Part shown: piece by piece, positions 63,861 to 64,000 of the stretch
Position numbering within the stretch: the stretch's first letter is position 1
Layout of the letters: each line of letters starts with the position of its first letter
DNA from: Eriocheir sinensis
Lineage: Eukaryota; Arthropoda; Malacostraca; Decapoda; Varunidae
Direction of reading: 5' to 3'
Assembly: GCF_024679095.1 (NCBI RefSeq)
Contig: NW_026111610.1
Location: forward strand, 1,129,550-1,193,549
DNA length: 64,000 nucleotides
Made by a program: the position numbers and the translations under genes
The notes under the pieces: generated by a model
Databases searched by the model: none
What the model was told of the DNA's origin: nothing
The model's input: only the letters and a program-made list of their open reading frames with translations

Positions 63861-64000
63861 TTTTTCTACCGCTTCGTTGAAAATCATGGATGTCTCGTTA
63901 TTTTTCTCTGTTAATATTCGGTTGACCAAATCATTGAATTCTTGCATTTTTTTTTTAAATTCCAGTTGTTGATTATTGAATTCGGCTTCGTAAAACTCTT
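63860..64000 (-). CDS. Helical viral-like peptide, copy 2 (cut by window end)
   Basis: The minus-strand frame enters from the window edge with 'EFYEAEFNNQQLEF', a Lys run and 'MQEFNDLVNRILTEK', matching copy 1 at 61435-61555. The run of A here keeps the frame open where copy 1 has a stop. Its 5' end is outside the window. Confidence 0.4.

Overview
The window looks like chromosomal DNA of an invertebrate, probably a decapod crustacean, carrying a decayed and repeatedly rearranged endogenous copy of a large double-stranded DNA virus of the nimavirus (white spot syndrome virus) type. Support for the viral origin: a membrane-anchored protein of about 195 codons with the layout of the VP28/VP26/VP24 envelope family (5.2-5.8 kb, minus), a fragment of a family B DNA polymerase with motif B (24.9-25.3 kb, minus), three copies of a D5/SF3-type helicase or NTPase (4.6, 7.2-8.7 and 22.4-24.0 kb), a degenerate kinase-like gene, and many dense, unrecognised, viral-looking genes with acidic, Asn or Ser tracts. 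Support for host chromosome: a tRNA-derived SINE, short canonical GT-AG introns, an intron-bearing fragment of a p53/p63/p73-family gene, a long TA microsatellite and many satellite-like arrays. The nimavirus assignment rests on remembered protein architecture, not on an alignment.

Most viral-like genes are broken. In-frame nonsense codons that need no indel are seen at 792-794, 5641-5643, 7078-7080, 34986-34988, 45310-45312, 59210-59212 and 59261-59263. One-base frameshifts, often in homopolymers, interrupt many others. Where a gene is present in several copies, each copy has its own lesions. Decay explains this best, though some homopolymer indels could be assembly errors.

Layout. 0-3.4 kb: truncated gene copy A, a 78-bp array, a GC-rich element and palindromic 106-bp repeats. 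3.4-15.4 kb: kinase-like, helicase, envelope-like and low-complexity genes, mostly on the minus strand. 15.4-18.2 kb: satellites. 18.5-24 kb: a His/Pro-rich gene with an arthropod-type TATA/Inr promoter, two minus-strand genes and the longest helicase copy. 24-27 kb: a flank shared with the p53 fragment, the DNA polymerase fragment, a CRE-like array and acidic fragments. 27-36.8 kb: a membrane protein, several broken genes, the inverted second copy of the His/Pro-rich gene, the SINE and a large ankyrin-like gene. 36.8-39.8 kb: repeats. 39.8-45.5 kb: several nearly intact ORFs, the longest copy of the acidic-tract gene and two large hairpins. 45.5-48.2 kb: the p53-family fragment. 48.5-56.3 kb: CRE-like and 79/87-bp arrays, an acidic gene and a direct duplicate of the first 3 kb. 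56.3-64 kb: coiled-coil and nonsense-interrupted genes among a different dialect of repeats.

Two repeat superfamilies organise the locus. One carries a bipartite core (CAGAATCGG, a spacer, then AAAACACACATTCAC or close variants). The other carries TGACGTAA/TGACGTAG (CRE-like) and the dyad GGTGATAATCACC. Almost every truncated gene ends at one of these repeats, so they look like the sites through which the viral genome was broken, duplicated and inverted. In viruses of this type such repeats would be candidate homologous regions (origins or enhancers).
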